Shown: positions 32,618-45,456 of the stretch, in pieces
How the letters are laid out: each line of letters starts with the position of its first letter
How positions within the stretch are numbered: position 1 is the first letter of the stretch
NCBI GenBank assembly: GCA_029959085.1
Contig: JARWIR010000043.1
Location: 806,001 to 870,000, forward strand
Reading direction: 5' to 3'
Origin: Nemophila menziesii
Lineage: Eukaryota; Streptophyta; Magnoliopsida; Boraginales; Hydrophyllaceae
Length of the DNA: 64,000 nt
Program-made: the position numbers and the translations under genes
Notes under the pieces: model-generated
The model's database searches: none
Told to the model about the DNA's origin: nothing
The model's input: only the letters and a program-made list of their open reading frames with translations

Positions 32618-34062
32618 ACTTCCTTCGTCCCAAATATTAACTTTTATACATATTGAGGAAACTAATAATTACATATCCTATTATAAAATTATCTCTTACT
32701 TGATATTTTAAATATATATTAGAAATATAAATTAAATTTTTTAATAAAAATAATTATCGAAAAAATTGAAAAAAATATATCTTAATATTCTAAATAGACA
32801 ATATTTTTGAAACACTATATTTAATAGGGTTAATTCAATTTTTAGGCCTAAAATAGCATTAGACTTCCAAGATTAGGCCAAGCAATATTTTAATTCTTAC
32901 TATAGGTCACATTTGCCATCTTTTTTTCAAATTTAGGCCACTACTAATTTTCTTCTCTAAAATACCCTTTTCTAATTCAAATATATTATAATTAATAAAA
33001 AAAAATCTTTTTACTTGAAAAAAAAATTCTGGGCGGTCAGCGCCGGTCAACCTCGGTCAACTCTGGTGAGATTTTTCTTTTTACCTTTTTTTTTTTAAAA
33101 ATTTGGGCGGCCACCGGTCAACTCCGGTGAGCTTTTTTTTTTTAACTCTTTTTTTAAAAAAAACTGGGCGGCCACCAGTCAACTCCGGTGGTCAACGTCG
33201 GTCAACTCCGATGTTTTTTTTTTACTTTTTTTGTTTCAGAACTACAAGTTTGTAGTTTCAGGATTCGTAGTTTCAGAACTACGAATTTGTAGTTTCAGAA
33301 CTACAAGGACTACAATATTTGTAGTTTCAAAACTACAAATTTGTAGTTTCAGGATTCAAGTTTCAAAACTACAAATTTGTTGTTTCAGGATTCGTAATTT
33401 CAGAACTACAAATTCATAATTGTAAAACTACAAATTTGTAGTTTCAAGATACAAAATTTGGTTAGTTACGGAACTACAAATTTGTAGTTTAAGGATTCGT
33501 AGTTTCAGAACTACAAATTTGTAGTTTCAGGACTAAAAAAAAATTGTCTGAGTTGACCGGGGCCGCCCAGATTTTTTTTAAAGTAAAAAAAAAATTGTCT
33601 GAGTTGACCGGCGTTGACCGGGCAGCCCAGATTTTTTTTTTAAAAAAGTAAAAAAAAATTGTCTGTGTTGACCGGCGTTGACCGCCGAAGTTGAACGGTG
33701 CCACCTAGTTTTTTTTTTAAAAGTAAAAAAATAAATTGTCTGAGTTGACCGACGGAGTTGACCCGGGCCGCCCACTTTTTTTTTTTTTTAGAAGAAAAAA
33801 ATTGTCTGAGTTTACCGGCGTTGACCGCCGGAGTTGACCAGGCCGCCCAGATTTTTTTTTAAAGTTTAAAAAATAATTGTCTTATTTTATCATTATTATT
33901 ATTATTATTAATTATAGGTAAAGGGTAGTAATGGTATGTGGACTAATTTTGGAAGAATTATTTAAGAGGCCTAAATGTAGAAGAAATATTATTTTTTAGG
34001 CCTAAAAGTGGTATAATCCCTATTTAATAAATAGACACTATTTTTAGAATGAAAAAAGTACG
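32618..34062. repeat. Degenerate Stowaway-like MITE split by a MULE
   Basis: The left end CTTCCTTCGTCCCAAATATT is a decayed CTCCCTCCGTCCC terminus. The right end (AATAGACACTATTTTTAGAATG, about 34030-34055) is its complement-type partner. The 32827-34020 MULE separates the halves. An intact relative is at 39871-40127. Confidence 0.45.
32827..34020. mobile_element. MULE with nested inverted arrays and a palindromic core
   Basis: A perfect 9-bp duplication TATTTAATA (32818-32826 and 34021-34029) flanks the element. The ends read inward GGGTTAATTCAATTTTTAGG and GGGATTATACCACTTTTAGG, with the TIRs continuing to include TTTAGGCC. Inside, a left array of ~70-bp GGTCAACTCCGGT units (about 33030-33220) faces a right array of ~62-bp GTTGACCGG...CCGCCCA units (about 33540-33870) in inverted orientation. 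The centre (33228-33535) is made of GTAGTTTCAGAACTAC and AAACTACAAATTTGTAGTTT palindromes. No transposase and no credible protein. Confidence 0.85.
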
Positions 34063-34735
34063 GTATATTACATACCTTTTCTTGTATAACTTATAATTTA
34101 AAATCAAAATAAATTATATATACACTATTACTGGATTATCTTTTTATATATATTTTTTATTTCTTTATTTATCTATAAACTAAAATGCCCATGACATCAA
34201 TTATTAATTATATTATAAAAATATAAGATAAATGTTAATGACTAAATCAGCCTAAAAATATATAAAAATCAAATCTGATTCTCGACAAAAACAAGAATCA
34301 ACAAAACCTAAAGGATACTTGGTTTATAAAGAATATTCTAACTTATTGGATTATAAAAAAAAAAAAACCTAAAGGATCATATCTTTTTGCAATTTAGATT
34401 TTTTTTTAATAAAACCTAAAGTAAGAAAACGACATGCGATACTCATCTCCTCTTCCCAATATCTCTCTTTCTATTTAGGCAATACCGCTTCATAAATTCC
34501 TCTCTTATATCACATTTGATTGATCGGAGTTCTTAACCTTAAATCCATATCACTCATCTGTTCCAACAATTGAACAAATCAAAAGAAAAAACAATAATTT
34601 TTCATAATATAGTTTTCGAGTCATACAAAAGACAGCGTAGGATCTAATCAAATTTATGTGTGTAAAAATCAAAAATTAAATAAAATTGAAAAATTGAAAA
34701 ATTGAAATCTTAAAGCGGACTCAAAGGCGGCGTTT
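34063..34735. other. AT-rich intergenic, nothing identified
   Basis: No ORF or recognisable element border. It merges on the right with the first isolated unit of the 21-bp array at about 34740. Confidence 0.4.
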
Positions 34736-34775
34736 TCGCGCTCATTTACGTTTCGTAATCTCCTTCTTTACTGTA

Positions 34776-35644
34776 GTAATATGTGAAGTGTGTGATATGT
34801 TCTGTTGATGAGGCTTCTTTGACCAGGTCAATTACTTATTCTAACTTAGCCGGACTGCCTGACTTAGCCACATACGTCTGCGACGCCGTTTGGATTAATA
34901 AAGGCAAAAAGCTTGTGAGCCATTGATCTTATTTTATATGAACGACCAAGATTAAAGACCTAGAGATGCCATATAAAAGGCGTGATCTCTTCACAATCTA
35001 ATTCATTCTCTTCGTTCACTCTTTCAGATATTCTCTCTCGTCTCTTCATAGTCAAACTAGGGTTTGCTCAATTTTCGTATTCAAGGCTTGAGATCTCTTG
35101 AAATAGTTAGCTAAATCTTGTATATTACTTGAATCATTCCAATTCAAGTATATATATTCAGCGTAGTTGAGTATTGGGGTTATATTAGCAGATTCCGTTC
35201 TTAGGGTTTGGTGAATACGTTGAATTTTGTAAGCGTACTAAGTGCCTGTTTGGGATTGTTTTTTAAAATAACCACTTGAAGTGGTTTTTTATTCATAAAA
35301 ATACTTTAGACCCTTAAAATCACTTTTAGGAAAAGCACTAGATAAGTGATTATTGAAATAACTTATAGTGATTTTAGATGTCAAAATAATTTTTAATATT
35401 TTTTACAAATATTTTAATTTAATCAAAAAGGGTTTTCATCTTAAAAATAATCAATTCCAAATGAACTCTAAGTGTAATCAGTGATAACGGTGGTTATAGT
35501 GGATTAGCGCTCTCATATCGGAGCCCAAAGTGGATATAGACAACTTTTTGTCGATGATATATACTTTGTTCTTTAATTTTTGTTCTTTATATTTTCTTGT
35601 TTGGAAACTTATTTGAAACTCAATCAAACTCAAACGTTTTTACA
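34776..35644 (+). mobile_element. Probable copia-type LTR insert within the array
   Basis: This interrupts the array. It carries a TATAAAAGG box (34972), a CT-rich leader, and the late-LTR phrase GTGGATTAGCGCTCTCATATCGGAGCCC (about 35500-35527) followed by GTGGATATAGAC, which I recognise from plant copia LTRs. A Tourist-like MITE (35242-35468) sits inside. The TG/CA termini and target duplication were not resolved, so the borders are approximate. Confidence 0.45.
35242..35468. mobile_element. Tourist-like MITE (family A)
   Basis: The ends GTGCCTGTTTGGGATTG and CAATTCCAAATGAACTC are inverted repeats, flanked by TAA on both sides (35239-35241 and 35469-35471). This is the 3-bp duplication of PIF/Harbinger MITEs. 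Same family as 1-245, 59902-60134 and 62134-62363. Confidence 0.75.
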
Positions 35645-37998
35645 ACATTTCGGTTCATAATTCCCTTCTATACTGTTCGTAATTTTCTCCTTTACAGTTT
35701 GTATGTAATTTACTGATCATAATTTGCTCCTTTACGGTTTGTAATTTATTTCTTTACGTTTCGTAAATCGCTCCTTTACAATTCGTAACTCGTTCATTTA
35801 TAGTTTGTAATTCGCTCTTATACAGTTCGTAATTCCTTCATTTACAATTCTTACCTCAGTCCTATATAGTTAGTAATTCACTTATATACAGTTCAAAATT
35901 TACTTAGTTACAATTCGTAATTCTCTCTTTTACGATCCATTATTCCCTTCTTTACAATTCGTAATTTCTTCTTTACAACTCATATTTCCTTCTTAACAAT
36001 TTGCAATTTGCTTCTTTACAATTCGTAATTCTCTTCTTTATAGTTCGTTATCCGATCCTTTACAATTCGTAATTCACTCCTTTACAAATTGTAATTTGCT
36101 CCTTCACGATTCGTAATTTGATCCTTTATGATTCGTAACTCCTTAGTTACAATTAAAAACATAACTCGCGCATTTATAATTCGTAATTTGCTCATTTACA
36201 ATTTGTAATTCCCTTCTTTATAGTTTCTAATACTCTATTTTACGGTTTGTAATTTGCGCTTTTATAGTTCGTAATTCGCTCATTTACAATTTGTAATTCG
36301 CTTACTTACAATTCGTGCAGTTCGTAATTCACCCCTTTACAATTCATAATTCCACCATTTACATTTTGTAATTTGCTCCTTCACCGATTCGCAATTCGCT
36401 CCTCTATGATTCATAATTCACTCAATTATAATTCGTATTTCGTTCATTTACAATTAGTAATCCATTCTTTATAGTTTGTAATTCTCTCTTTTACATATTG
36501 TAATTAAATCTTTTATAATTCATAATTTACTTATATACAATTTGTAATTCGCTTCTTTACAATTCGTAAATCTCTTCTTTGTAGTTCGTCGCCCAGTTAC
36601 AATTCTTAATTCGCTCATTTACAGTTCGTATTTTGCTCCTTCACGATTCGTAATTCGCCCATTTACATTTCGTAATTTGCTTCTTTACAATTCGTAATTC
36701 GCTACTTTACAGTTTGTAATTTGTTCATTTCCACTTTGTAATTCGCTCTTTATACAGTTCGTAATTCCCGCATGTACAATTCTTTCCTCACTCCTATATA
36801 GTTTGTAATGCGCTTATATACAATTCATAATTTACTCATTTACAATTAGTATTTCTCTTCTTTACGATTCATAATTCCGTCTATACAATTCGTAATTCTC
36901 TTATTTACAATTCGTAATTCACTCATTTACATTTCGTAATTCGTTCTTTTACAGTTCATAATTTTCTCTTTGTAGTTCGTAATTCGCTCATTTACAATTG
37001 GTAATTCGCTTATTTACAATTCATAATTCCCTTCTTTATAGTTCGTAATTCAACCCTTTACAATTCGTAATTCGCCCCTTTACAGTTCGTAATTCACTCT
37101 TTCACGATTCGTAATTCGCTCCTTTACGATTCGTATTTTTTCATTCACAATTCGTAATTCGCTCATTTACAATTAGGAATTCGTTCATTACAATTCGTGA
37201 TTCCCTTGTTTATATTTTGTAATTCTCTCTTTTACAGTTTACAATTTTCTCTTTTATATTTAGTATTCACTCATTTACAATTTGTAATTCGCTTTTTTAC
37301 AATTCGTAATTCACTTCTTTACAGTTCGTAATTTGCCCCTTTACAATTCGTAATTCGCTCATTTACACTTTGTAATTCTCTCTTTTACAGTTTACAATTT
37401 TCTCTTTTATATTTAGTATTCACTCATTTAAAATATGTAATTCGCTTCTTTACAATTCGTAATTCACTTCTTTATAGTTCGTAATTTACTCTTTCACGAT
37501 TCGTAATTCGCTCCTTTACGATTCGTATTTTTTCATTCACAATTCGTAAATCACTCATTTACAATTAGGAATTCGTTCATTACAATTCGTGATTCCCTTG
37601 TTTATATTTTGTAATTCTCTCTTTTACAGTTTACAAATTTCTCTTTTATATTTAGTATTCACTCATTTACAATTTGTAAATCGCTTCTTTACAATTCGTA
37701 ATTCACTTCTTTACAGTTCGTAATTTGCCCCTTTACCATTCGTAATTCGCTCATTTACACTTTGTAATTCGCTCTTTCACGATTCATAATTCGCTCAATC
37801 ACTATGCGTAATTCGATCCTATATGATTTGTAATTCACTCATTTACAATTCGTAAGTCGCTCAGTTATAATTCGTAATTCCTTCATTTACAATTAGTAAT
37901 TCCCTTCTTTATAGTTCGTAATTCTCTCTTTTACATTTTGTAATATGCTCTTTTATACTTCGTAATTCGCTCATTTACAATTCGTAATATGTTTCTTC

Positions 37999-38899
37999 GC
38001 TCATTTATATTAATAGTGATAAAACTGTAAATTCTTGTTATGGTGGTGGAAGATGGAGGTTACCTCCTTGTGCAGACAAATTACTACCTCATCTTTGCAA
38101 TGTCAAATTATCTGATGGAGAAGATGTAATATTATGGAAAGAGAGCAAAAAAAAAGGCTTTTCTTTCAGGAAAACTTTGTGCAAAATTGCAGAGGAGAAA
38201 AATAAAGTCAAATGGTGGAGAATAATATTTGCAAAGTCATGTATACCAAGGTGCGCTTTTGTAGCTTGGTTATATGTTCAGGACAGGTTACCAACAAAAG
38301 CAAGAATGCTCAGTTGGGGTTTGAATGTTAAATTTTTGTGTTGTTTTTGCAACGCGTGTTTAGAAGATAGTAATCACCTCTTTACTAGTTGTTCGTTCAC
38401 AAGGAGAATCTTATCTAAAGTGCTGGATTTGTGTAACTTATAGAATATTCCTACAGATCTTGCAAAATCAATCACCATTATTAGTCAGATTGTATGTAAT
38501 GAAGTTGTTGACATTGTTGCGACTTTTATCACGACTTATATGTATTGTGTATGGTGGGAAAGAAATGAAAGAGAGCATGGAGGTAATGGCTTAAATGAGG
38601 ATCATATATGGAAGAGAATATTTAGTCTTGCTCATGTGAAGATTGAAAGAAGAAGGTACAAAAAAAAAGATGCGGTTATATCAGTACATGTGGTTGAGTC
38701 CAGCTTAATATTGGGCTAAATGGGTTGTTTTCCTCTTGTAACTTTTCTTTATCTTTAAAAAGCGATGTAATAGTTTTTCATAGTAGTTGTTTCTAATTTG
38801 GGTCGTGTGCACTTTAGATTATAGCTAGTAGACAGTATTGTAAAGACATTTGATGTTGAACTTTTTATAATAAAATTTGATTTACCGAATCAAAAAAAA
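37999..38899 (+). pseudogene. LINE 3' fragment (zf-RVT) inserted in the array
   Basis: It begins after ATATGTTTCTTC and ends in an A9 tract followed by ATACGTTTCTTC, a 12-bp duplication with one mismatch. The coding part (about 38040-38443) gives KLSDGEDVILWKES, IIFAKSCIPRCAFVAWL, DRLPTKARM and CCFCNACLEDSNHLF, the zf-RVT domain of a plant LINE, ending at a TAG. A degenerate continuation (VWWERNEREHGG) follows. It is a 5'-truncated, dead copy. Confidence 0.85.
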
Positions 38900-39425
38900 A
38901 TACGTTTCTTCACGATTTGTTATTCCCTTCTTTACAGTTCATAATTCGCCCTTTACAATTCGTAATTCGCTCATTTACAATTCGTAATTCCCTTCTTCAC
39001 AATTCGTAATCCACCCTTTACGATTCGCAATTCGCTCCTTTACAGTTCGTAATTCGCTCCTTCACGATTCGTAATTCGCTCCTTTACGATTCATAATTCC
39101 CTCCTTTACAATTCGTAATTCTCTTCTTTATAGTTCGTAATTCTCTCATTTACAATTTGTAGATTTTTCTTTTATAGTTCGTAATTCCCTATTATACAGT
39201 TCATAGTTCGCTTATTTACAGTTCGTAATTATCTTATTTACAGTTCGTAATTCATCCATTTATAATTTGTAATTCGCTCCTTTACAGTTCGTAATTCGCT
39301 TATTTACGGTTCATAGATTAATGTTATATACTTCGTAATTTTGTCTTTTACGTTTCGTTATTCGCTCTTTGCTAATTTGTAATTCTTATTTTTTAATTTG
39401 TAGTTCACTCTTCACAGTTTGTAAC

Positions 39426-39868
39426 ATTATTTAATTTAAATATAGTTTTTTTATGATTTATTATTCAAGATTTTAAAAAATATATATGTAGTGTGTTTAT
39501 CATATGAGATTGAAAAATAAATAAATTAATATAAAAATATATATTTTTAAATATGTATAGGAGTATATTTTCATAAATTTAAATTTATTAGGAAAAATAT
39601 AATTAAATGTAGAACGCTCATAAATTAAGTAAGAATATTAAAAACAAATTACTCTTATTTAATTGAAAAATATATTAAATTAATTAAACACATGTCAGTA
39701 TATTATTAGTTATCAATTATACACTAAATTAATTAAACACATGTCAGTATATTATTAGTTATCAATTATACACGTATGAGAAATGAAAAATTCCTCATGA
39801 GATTCATAAATATTAGTAATTTACAAATTTTGGTGCAATTAATTGTTGATTAATAAAGTATTAAATGA
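39426..39868. other. AT-rich intergenic with a 47-bp direct duplication
   Basis: ATTAATTAAACACATGTCAGTATATTATTAGTTATCAATTATACAC is repeated head to tail at about 39681-39726 and 39728-39773. Otherwise nothing is recognised. Confidence 0.6.
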
Positions 39869-39870
39869 TA

Positions 39871-40127
39871 CTCCCTCCGTTTCACTTAAATTATCCACTT
39901 GCTAAAATTAATGTTCCAAATATATTATCTACTTAGGAGTTCAAGACACTTTTTTTACTACTATTTCCAATATTACCCTTATTAAAATATTAAAATTTAT
40001 ATTTCCAATACACATTTAAGATATCAAGATACTTTATTAGGGGTATTTTTGTAATAGTGAATGTTTTTATTATGTCTCTTAATATATGTGAAAAACTAAG
40101 GGGACAAATTTAGTGGAACGGAGGGAG
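39871..40127. mobile_element. Stowaway-type MITE
   Basis: The ends CTCCCTCCGTTTCAC and GGAACGGAGGGAG are inverted repeats flanked by TA (39869-39870 and 40128-40129). This is the classic Tc1/mariner Stowaway terminus and target. 257 bp, non-coding. Confidence 0.9.
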
Positions 40128-40680
40128 TAAACAGTAGTATATGCGTCATCTCCCGATAATATAATTCTAATATTTCATTCTTTTTCCATGTCGGTAATTT
40201 AATGCAATTTTCAAAGTCAACTTACACCGTTACACGTGCCACAAATGATAAACAAAATATTTTTCTTACTTTTAAAATTCCATTTTCTTTACCAACAACA
40301 ACAAATTGTTATGAATGGTAAAAAAAGAAAGAGTAGCAATCTGTTTATTATAAGAGAGTGTAAAGATTACATAGTGAGGTAACCCTAAACCCTAGTGTTC
40401 ATGGGCTTGACTACAATCCCATGGGCTGGAATGAATATCCACTAAATGGGTTTGTAAAACTCCCCTTTAGATATTTAATCCCTAAGAATATGTCTCGTTA
40501 AAACCTTTCTAGAAAAAAAACCTAGTTGGAAAAGATCTAGTGAAAGAAAAATAGTACATATCTTTATACGCTAACTAAAACTACCTCATTAAAAACCTTT
40601 CTCAGAAAAACCTATTAGGACAAAACCACGATGAAGGAAAAGAGTATAGTGCGTATTAGTCTTCCTCTCTTGTCAGCCTT

Positions 40681-40860
40681 TTAAGAAAGATCTTGAAGTC
40701 GCTTCATGCTAATCTTGTGAATTAATTTCTTGAACGTAGATGTAGGTAATGCCTTTGTAAATAAATCGTCAAAATTGGCACTTGAGCGAATTTGATGATC
40801 ATCTTTGATGTAGCCTCCTTTATCTTGAGCGATACAAGTAGCCTATTGTTGGACTTTGTT
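40681..40860 (-). pseudogene. Copia pol C-terminus relic
   Basis: The minus strand encodes CIAQDKGGYIKDDHQIRSSA and FTKALPTSTFKKLIHKISMK, ending RLQDLS and a stop, the well-known carboxy end of Ty1/copia RNase H. Two copies of the 3' non-coding text with TTTTTCCTT...GGTTTTTAATGAGG follow (40500-40660 and 40890-41080), so the 3' end is internally duplicated. Confidence 0.85.
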
Positions 40861-41791
40861 TACTTGTTGAAAGGTTGCATTCCCCTTAAATATTTAGTTT
40901 TGAGAATATACCTCATTAAAACCTTTCTAAGAAAAACCCGATGAGACAAAATCTTAGTAAAGGAAAAAGAGTACAATATTCTTCAATACGCTTATATGAA
41001 TTGCCTCCTTAAAAACCTTGCAAGGAAAAACCGATGGGAAAAAACCTATGCTTAGGGAAAAAGAGTGTGTTGCGTAAATGTCTTCCCCTGATGTTGTATA
41101 ACTTGAGACATTTAACGGAGTAATAAATAATACGGCATAAATTTGATCGACGCTTCATTCATATATAATGATTTAAAGTGCTCTACATACGACTTATATG
41201 AAGTCTATCATAAGAAATAGTAGAAACTAAAATTACATCCACCACCGGAGACTATATCTCTATAATAAATATATTATGTGTGCTACAACATACTATCTTA
41301 TATAGTGACTCCCCTTTGTAGCACATTTGTGAAAATTTCACATCGTACAAGTGAACTTAGAAAAATATTTGCTTTATTTATGTCTTTCTACTAATGACCA
41401 GTCAGTTTATTTAGACATTATAATTAAAAAAGACCCTCGATTTCATTCGTATATTAATAGTTATTACGCGCATATATAAATATTCGATCATGATCAATTT
41501 TTAGTTAGGTTCCAATAATTTAAAGAAGTAAAATAACTAACTGAGATCTCAATATATAATCAGGTACCTGATACTCAGTAAGAGTACTTTAATTCTTAGT
41601 TATATACACTACTTTGACATTTATAAGATGTCAAAAATTTCATAATTGATAACTTGCTCATGTTGCTGCTCCTTTATGCTATCTTTAGAACCAAATAGAT
41701 CTATTGCGCTTTAAGCATACAATAATCTAATTTTATTAGATAGCTCTTCTGAGACATAAATTTAACCAGGATCATTGATATCTTGCTCACT

Positions 41792-42172
41792 GTATTTGCA
41801 CGATAAGTCTATATATTATGTAAAAATTGCAAAATAGGTCCTTGTATTATTCAAAAATGCACTATATGTACCTATATTGTGTAAGGATTGCAATATAAGT
41901 CCGTATATTAATTTTTGTGATTAATTATCTGATTTTTTTTTTTACAAAGTAACACATATTTTTTTTATAAAAAATAAAAAAAGTCATTAAATAATATAAT
42001 TTAAAGTCTAATAAAATAAATCTTAAAAGTTAGGGGGGCCAAATGAATTTTTTTTAAAATATTTAAGGTTAATTACTTATAAATTTTTTTTTCCTTTTTT
42101 AAGTAGTTATAATTATTTTTTTAAACCAGGGGGGCCATGGACCCTTCTCTCCCCATCGTGCCTCCGTCCCTG
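41792..42172 (-). mobile_element. hAT-like element with CAGGGACGGAG terminus, truncated
   Basis: The right end (CGTGCCTCCGTCCCTG) is the complement of the left end of 44202-44672. The interior shares TTGCAAAATAGG and ATGGACCC, plus a long CCCCCC-flanked region, in opposite orientation. The left terminus is missing. Confidence 0.6.
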
Positions 42173-42662
42173 GACTTAGCCACTACACCTTTACAATATT
42201 TTCAATCATTTGAATGAGTAACGAGGATCAGTATAAATGGTGTATTCTTATATTCCAGTTACATTTTTTAATTTCTTCCCTTAATCTTGAGAATATCATA
42301 TATAACTTGTTCTCATAATCCATCATTGTGCACGGTGATGGAGTAGTTGTAATAGAAATTGAACAATCAAATTATCTTGATGGATATAATTTTTGGTCTT
42401 TTACCAATAGGAAGTATAATAATGAGGAACAGTCATAGAAATTCGTCATAGACAATTTCAGTAAATAAATGTGCTAGACTCGTATTCATCCCTTGATTTT
42501 GTCTTGGAAAAATAAACGATTCAATATCATAATTATTTAGGATAAAAAACTTTATTTGTGCATGGCCAATTTGCTAATATTCATTTAATACTCCTGATCT
42601 TTAATATTATCAATTATCATATTCTAGTAGAATTTATATCGCCAAATATACACATGGTAATG

Positions 42663-44712
42663 TGGTGATCCTTTGTGTGTTCTAAAATAAATGCAAAAGT
42701 AATAGAACCACAACCAATCAAGTGTACGGTTGTCCCAAGTAGTAATAAGTGATTCTAGGATCGTTCGCAGAGACGGTTTGGTTAACTACAATGCTTATCG
42801 AATAATGAATGGTTGAACTTAGGAAAGCAAATAAAGATAATATGATTGATTGTTTGTTTTTATTATTTCTAAGTAATGATAGACTAAATGGAAAATGGAA
42901 GTAAATATTAAAACGCAAGTAAATGAGTGTGAAACGCAAATACGAGAAAGTAGCACTTGAGAACGCAAGGGATCCTCCTAATCCTATTTCATAACTTATG
43001 CTGTTTAAGGGCTAAATTGGTCAATTACAATGGTCGGGATTCTAAATTCCTTATACCCCCGTCAGGGTGGACTATAAGGCTATCCTAGAGTGTCACTAGT
43101 CCCGTCAGGGTAAATATGATCCACTTTTAGATGTTTAAGAATTTTACCTCATTGGCCCTAAAATTAGCTAAGTTCGTCAGAATTAGTAGCTTCTATTTTA
43201 GATTGAATAATTGGTTCCGTATCTAAACCCTCTGTCAGGATGATCCACACGCCACATATGTGGAATAGCCTAGATACTAACACTTGTTCTTAGTTCATGA
43301 CTCTAAAAACAGTAAATAATCCCAAATTATCGAAAAGAGTAAAAGTCCCAATCTAATTTAATTTAACAGGAACCCAAATTCAACATACGAAATTCAATAG
43401 AATTGGGATTCACCCAATAAGCATTCTCAAGCACTAAAATGTGTTTAGCTCATACTAATTATAAAGAAAACTAATTTAAAAGAAATGTAATTCATAATGT
43501 ATTACAAAATTAAAATTAAAGAAAATCTAATTTCCGGAATAGGATTTGGCTGAGAATGGAGATATAGACTCTCTCCAGCTCTTGCAGCTTCTTCTTTCTT
43601 CCTTCTGTTGCTTCTCTCTGATGTTTAATCTTGTAAAAAGTGAATTGTCTGAAAAATAGAAGTCAAGAGCTCCTTTTATAAGCTCAAATTCGGACTTGGA
43701 CCTAGGCTTTTAATTAAATGAAATATTGAAGACCCAAGTCCACTAACTTAGCCCAAAATCCCGTAACTGCTGTACCACCTCCACTAAAACGGCTCTAGCC
43801 GATTCGTTATAACTCCGATTGACCTAAAACCACTTGCAAAATTTCCGTAACTTGATAAGGAACGTTTTCTCTCCAAAGGTCAGCGGCTAAATCATCTCTT
43901 AAGTGCCTCTAAATCAGCAATCTTTGTCCTGTTTTCCAGATTTGCAGCTCCAAAATCAAATTCTTTCGGGATTTATCTTCAAGTTTTGACTCCATATCAC
44001 GATCTTTGACTCTCTTCTCGGATTCCATTCCTAGCTAATATTTAAAACCTACAAACTTATCACTAAAATACACAAGATTACGCGCAAAAGTTTAATAAAT
44101 CAAAAATACTAGAAATAAAATGGAAATATCGGATTATTGCATTTTTAACTCAAAAGTCTATCAAAATATTAAACTAAACATAAAAAATGATATCTATCAA
44201 GCAGGGACGGAGCTGTGGGTAAGGAAGGGGGGTCCATGGCCCCCCCTGATTTTAAAAAAATAATAATTTATAACTATCTCAAAAAAAAAAATTATAAGTA
44301 AATAATCCCTAAATTTTTTAAATATCTTCATTTGGCCCCCCCCCCCTAACTTTTAAAATTTATTTTATTAAGCTTTAAATTATTTCATTTACAGGATTTT
44401 TTTAATTTTTTATAACAAAATATATGTAATTTTGTATTAAAAAAATGAACTTATTGCATAATTAATTAGAAAAATCAATATCGAGATTTTTATTGCAAAC
44501 TTTACATAATATAAAGACCTTTTAGTGCAATTTCTCCTAATATAGGGACCTATTTTGCAATTTTTGCATGACATTTTGACTTATAGTGCAAATCATACCG
44601 AAAAAAAAATTTCGGGGGCGTTGCCCCGGAACCCCCTTGCCCCCCCTACAGAGAATCCTGGCTCCGCCCCTGCTCCCAAGGGTCGAAAATAAGAACAATT
44701 AGGGAGACATCA
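42663..44712 (+). mobile_element. Solo LTR of the CAAGTGTACGG family, with nested hAT insertion
   Basis: Begins TGGTGATCCTTTGTGTG and ends AGGGAGACATCA, with a perfect 5-bp duplication TAATG (42658-42662 and 44713-44717). It shares AATCAAGTGTACGGTTG and the GAGCTAAACACATT/AGTGCTTGAGAA block (complementary orientation) with 16035-17646. Without the 471-bp insert it is about 1.6 kb. It sits within the copia element. Confidence 0.88.
44202..44672. mobile_element. hAT-like element inserted in the solo LTR
   Basis: The ends CAGGGACGGAGCTGTGGG and TGGCTCCGCCCCTG are inverted repeats. The flanks CTATCAAG (44194-44201) and CTCCCAAG (44673-44680) match 6 of 8, as expected of an aged 8-bp duplication. 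C/G runs border an AT-rich middle. It is non-coding and related to 41792-42172. Confidence 0.65.
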
Positions 44713-44820
44713 TAATGTTGGTAGAATATAACTATAAAATAATATTTTTCAAATATAAGTGATAGAATCACAAAGTAATCCACTCTTCAAATTAAATTTA
44801 GTAGAGTCAAATACCTCTTA

Positions 44821-45367
44821 GACCATCTCCAGCAGATGCACTATACTTACTTAAACGCTATAAAATTCAAAATATAGCGTAAAAGAGCAATTTTGCTCTC
44901 TCCAGCAGATGCAGCAAATAATGGGCCCTACAAAAACCACGGTATATCAACTCTCCTCTACGCCATTTCCATTGCATTTCTTTTGACACGGTAAAAATTC
45001 TAACGGCTATATTTATAGCCGTTGGAGAAATTGCCTATAAAACTACACCCAAATCAAATTGAACAAACAGAATTCAGAAAGAAATCAGAAAAAATTGTAG
45101 AAAAAATCTGAAAACAAATACTGTAGAGAAGAGTATTTGAAGATAAAAATTCAATTTTTTTAATATTAATATCGATTTATGACCTTATTTTAAAATTATA
45201 ATTGCAAAATTTAAATACTTACCTTGATTTATAATTGATTTGCAGAGATCTTCAAAAGGAAGAAAAATAAAAGAGGGATTTTGCAGAGGAGGCCGTGATA
45301 TTGATTTTGCAGAGGAGAACCCAAATTGAAGGTGTGGTTTTCTATTTTATTTAACCTTCTGCTTAAT

Positions 45368-45456
<89 letters not shown>

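Larger units (their letters stand above)
34738..39425. repeat. Large array of ~21-bp TTACAATTCGTAATT units
   Basis: The unit consensus is TTTACAATTCGTAATTCGCTC, with TTAC...GTAA arms around AATTC. The main arrays are 35645-37998 and 38912-39425, with an isolated start at 34738-34775; together they hold well over 100 diverged units. Higher-order repetition of several hundred bp is visible: the phrase AATTAGGAATTCGTTCATTAC occurs at about 37170 and 37560, and TTTATATTTAGTATTCACTC at about 37255, 37408 and 37645. The array has been split by an LTR-like insert (34776-35644) and by a LINE 3' end (37999-38899). No coding potential. Confidence 0.85.

Noticed and set aside
34776..35644. A host gene with TATA box and leader
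   Set aside because: No open frame follows the leader, and the late segment matches copia LTR text, so an LTR is the better reading.
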